Shown here piece after piece: positions 62,780-64,000 of a stretch of DNA of 64,000 nucleotides; within the stretch, counting starts at the first letter, position 1; each line of letters opens with the position of its first letter. The DNA lies in the NCBI GenBank assembly GCA_963821815.1, contig CAWGFG010000006.1, positions 1,736,001 through 1,800,000 of the forward strand, given 5' to 3'. The position numbers were made by a program, and so were the translations under genes. Below the pieces are notes generated by a model. It was not told the origin of the DNA and made no database searches. It saw only the letters and a list, made by a program, of their open reading frames with translations. The stretch is from JASGTU01 sp963821815 (GTDB lineage Bacteria; Chloroflexota; Anaerolineae; Caldilineales; Caldilineaceae).

Positions 62780-63037
62780 ATGGACTCAGTGGCAAGCCGA
62801 ATTATCAAGAGTCGACAGTACGCACAGGAGCGAGATGAGCGTATTCGAGTGCACACGTTTGAGATTGAATTGCACGGCGAACATGCCAACCACGTCGTTC
62901 ACTATGACCATGGTTCATGGACTTGTGACTGCGAAGAATACCAGCTTCGCGGTGTATGTGCGCACATCATGGCGATGGAAGAGATCCTTGGTGATTCCGT
63001 AGAGCCTGCCCCGCTGCAAAGCCCGCAGACGGCGTAG
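62780..63037 (+). CDS. SWIM zinc-finger mini-protein
   Basis: An 85-residue protein whose core is a SWIM zinc finger: 'WTCDCEEYQLRGVCAHIMAM' contains the C-x-C...C-x-H ligands (about residues 48-64). The first part is charged ('SRIIKSRQYAQERDERIRVH'). SWIM fingers bind DNA or proteins, and occur in Swi2/Snf2 and transposase contexts, but free-standing small ones are of unknown function. AAAGGA lies seven bases before the ATG. A separate, strong transcription unit ends 178 bp upstream. Confidence 0.8.
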   Translation: MDSVASRIIKSRQYAQERDERIRVHTFEIELHGEHANHVVHYDHGSWTCDCEEYQLRGVCAHIMAMEEILGDSVEPAPLQSPQTA

Positions 63038-63273
63038 AGCACGCTTGCGCTGGTAGAATCGCGTAGTGTAGCTGAGGGGACGGCGATCTGTCGTCCTCTT
63101 GTTTTATCCAAATTGCTAATGGCCGACAATATCGGCTCATACTGCTCCTTGAACGCCACACAGACCGGCGGATCGGGCAAATTGAACAGCGCATAAGGCG
63201 ATCGCTCTTCGTCCATCGCTCCTGCCTGTGATATTCTTGTGCCCACGAATTCGTTTAGTACACTTGGGAGCAC

Positions 63274-64000
63274 TTGGTCCGCTTGAGGCGCTACATCACT
63301 CTGCTGATAGGCATCGCCGTCAGCGCCTTCTTTATTTATATCGCCCTACCGGGTCTACATCTGAGCGAGGTAGCCGACGCTATGCGTACGGCTAATTATT
63401 GGTGGTTGGCTCCGGGAATTGCCGTTTATTTCGGCGGCTTGTGGGTCCGTTCGTGGCGATGGCATTTCACGCTGCGTGAGATCAAGAACGTTCCAACCGT
63501 TCGACTTTTTCCACTCACCTGCATCGGCTACTTTGGCAATAATGTCTATCCATTTCGCGCCGGCGAAGTGCTGCGGTCGGTCGTCCTGAAAGGGACCGAA
63601 CAAATTGCCATCAGCTCCAGCTTGGCTACCGTACTCATAGAGCGCATCTTTGACGGACTGGTGATGCTTTTGTTCGTCTTTATCGCACTGCCGTTCGCGC
63701 CTATGCCGGCTGAATATCGTCGTCTGGTCATTATGCTCACAGTGCTAATGTTGGCAGCAACCGGCGTCTTCATCTGGCTGGCTGTGCGTCCGAAGCGCAT
63801 CATTGCCGTCTACAGTTGGTTTGCCACCAGACTATTACCCACTGGCATACGCGAAAAGACGGACATACTGGTTGAGCGTTTTCTGGAAGGTCTGAGCAGT
63901 CTGGCAAATCCATCAGACGTCGTCATGATCTTTCTGACCAGTGTCGTAATCTGGCTGCTGGAAACGGTCAAGTATTGGTTCGTTATGCACGCATTTCCCT
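63274..64000 (+). CDS. UPF0104 / lysylphosphatidylglycerol-synthase-type membrane protein, 3'-truncated
   Basis: The frame is open to the window edge (242 codons). There is no ATG; after the in-frame TAG at 63256 the starts available are TTG 63274 (GGGAG three bases upstream) and TTG 63283. The protein has membrane helices ('YITLLIGIAVSAFFIYIALP', 'YWWLAPGIAVYFGGLWVRSW') and the family signature 'FGNNVYPFRAGEVLRSVVLK' with 'ATVLIERIFDGLVMLLFVFI'. UPF0104/AglD-type proteins move lipids or lipid-linked molecules across the membrane; substrate unknown. The C-terminal half lies beyond the window. Confidence 0.85.
   Translation, partial: MVRLRRYITLLIGIAVSAFFIYIALPGLHLSEVADAMRTANYWWLAPGIAVYFGGLWVRSWRWHFTLREIKNVPTVRLFPLTCIGYFGNNVYPFRAGEVLRSVVLKGTEQIAISSSLATVLIERIFDGLVMLLFVFIALPFAPMPAEYRRLVIMLTVLMLAATGVFIWLAVRPKRIIAVYSWFATRLLPTGIREKTDILVERFLEGLSSLANPSDVVMIFLTSVVIWLLETVKYWFVMHAFP

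Noticed and set aside
62902..63273. Minus-strand frame overlapping the SWIM gene
   Set aside because: No family resemblance; the plus-strand SWIM motif and SD are convincing.

Overview
The window looks like a chromosome segment of a Chloroflexota bacterium, most like the Caldilineae/Anaerolineae side of that phylum. This is inferred from gene content, not from a marker tree: a TGS-less threonyl-tRNA synthetase behind a T-box, an ArsA ATPase with an HSP20-like tail, secreted SH3/glycosidase proteins with long Pro/Thr linkers, orphan UgpC-type ATPase, UroD-like, sulfatase and 2-hydroxyacid dehydrogenase genes. Base composition is moderate, strong promoters are sigma70-like, and no phage, IS, CRISPR array or rRNA operon was seen.

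Layout. 1-4 kb: sugar-acid catabolism (partial NAD-dependent epimerase, alpha/beta hydrolase, NUDT6-like Nudix, mannonate-dehydratase-type enolase). 4-7 kb: PerR-like Fur regulator translationally coupled to a P1B-4 metal-efflux ATPase, with a near-perfect PerR box on its promoter. 7-8.4 kb: a CoxII-like membrane hairpin protein and ctaB. 8.4-11.2 kb: aminotransferase-Dabb-dehydrogenase operon followed by a broken sugar isomerase remnant. 11.6-16.3 kb: hybrid sensor kinase, CYTH phosphatase, HisC/CobD-like aminotransferase. 16.3-25.4 kb: a complete phosphate regulon on the minus strand (phoB-phoR-pstS-pstC-pstA-pstB-phoU). 26-31 kb: tRNA-Lys, two membrane-anchored proteins, TrmH methyltransferase, rplT-rpmI-infC. 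31.7-35.3 kb: thrS, a frameshifted M20 peptidase gene, a T-box leader and tRNA-Val(GAC). 35-45 kb: LON-domain protein, TruD, methyltransferase, ArsA, GT2, GNAT, tandem FKBP, thioredoxin-CcdA-like fusion. 45-52.7 kb: dehydrogenase, sulfatase, LysM protein, cytochrome c, UgpC-like ATPase, UroD-like protein, tRNA-Val(CAC). 53-60.7 kb: three paralogous SH3/glycosidase proteins. 61-64 kb: a helical membrane-anchored protein, a candidate structured RNA, a SWIM mini-protein and the start of a UPF0104-type membrane protein.

The most striking item is PstA: between its first and second membrane helices it carries a complete phosphate-binding-protein-like domain whose two halves are in swapped order relative to the stand-alone PstS encoded in the same operon, that is, a circularly permuted substrate-binding domain built into the permease. 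A Pho-box-like array with 10/11/11-bp phasing lies upstream of pstS. Other items that deserve checking are the 62.4-62.6 kb transcript unit (consensus promoter, hairpins, terminator, no ORF), the T-box in front of a frameshifted peptidase and thrS, non-ATG/GTG/TTG starts for infC and the FKBP gene, and several candidate leaderless mRNAs.
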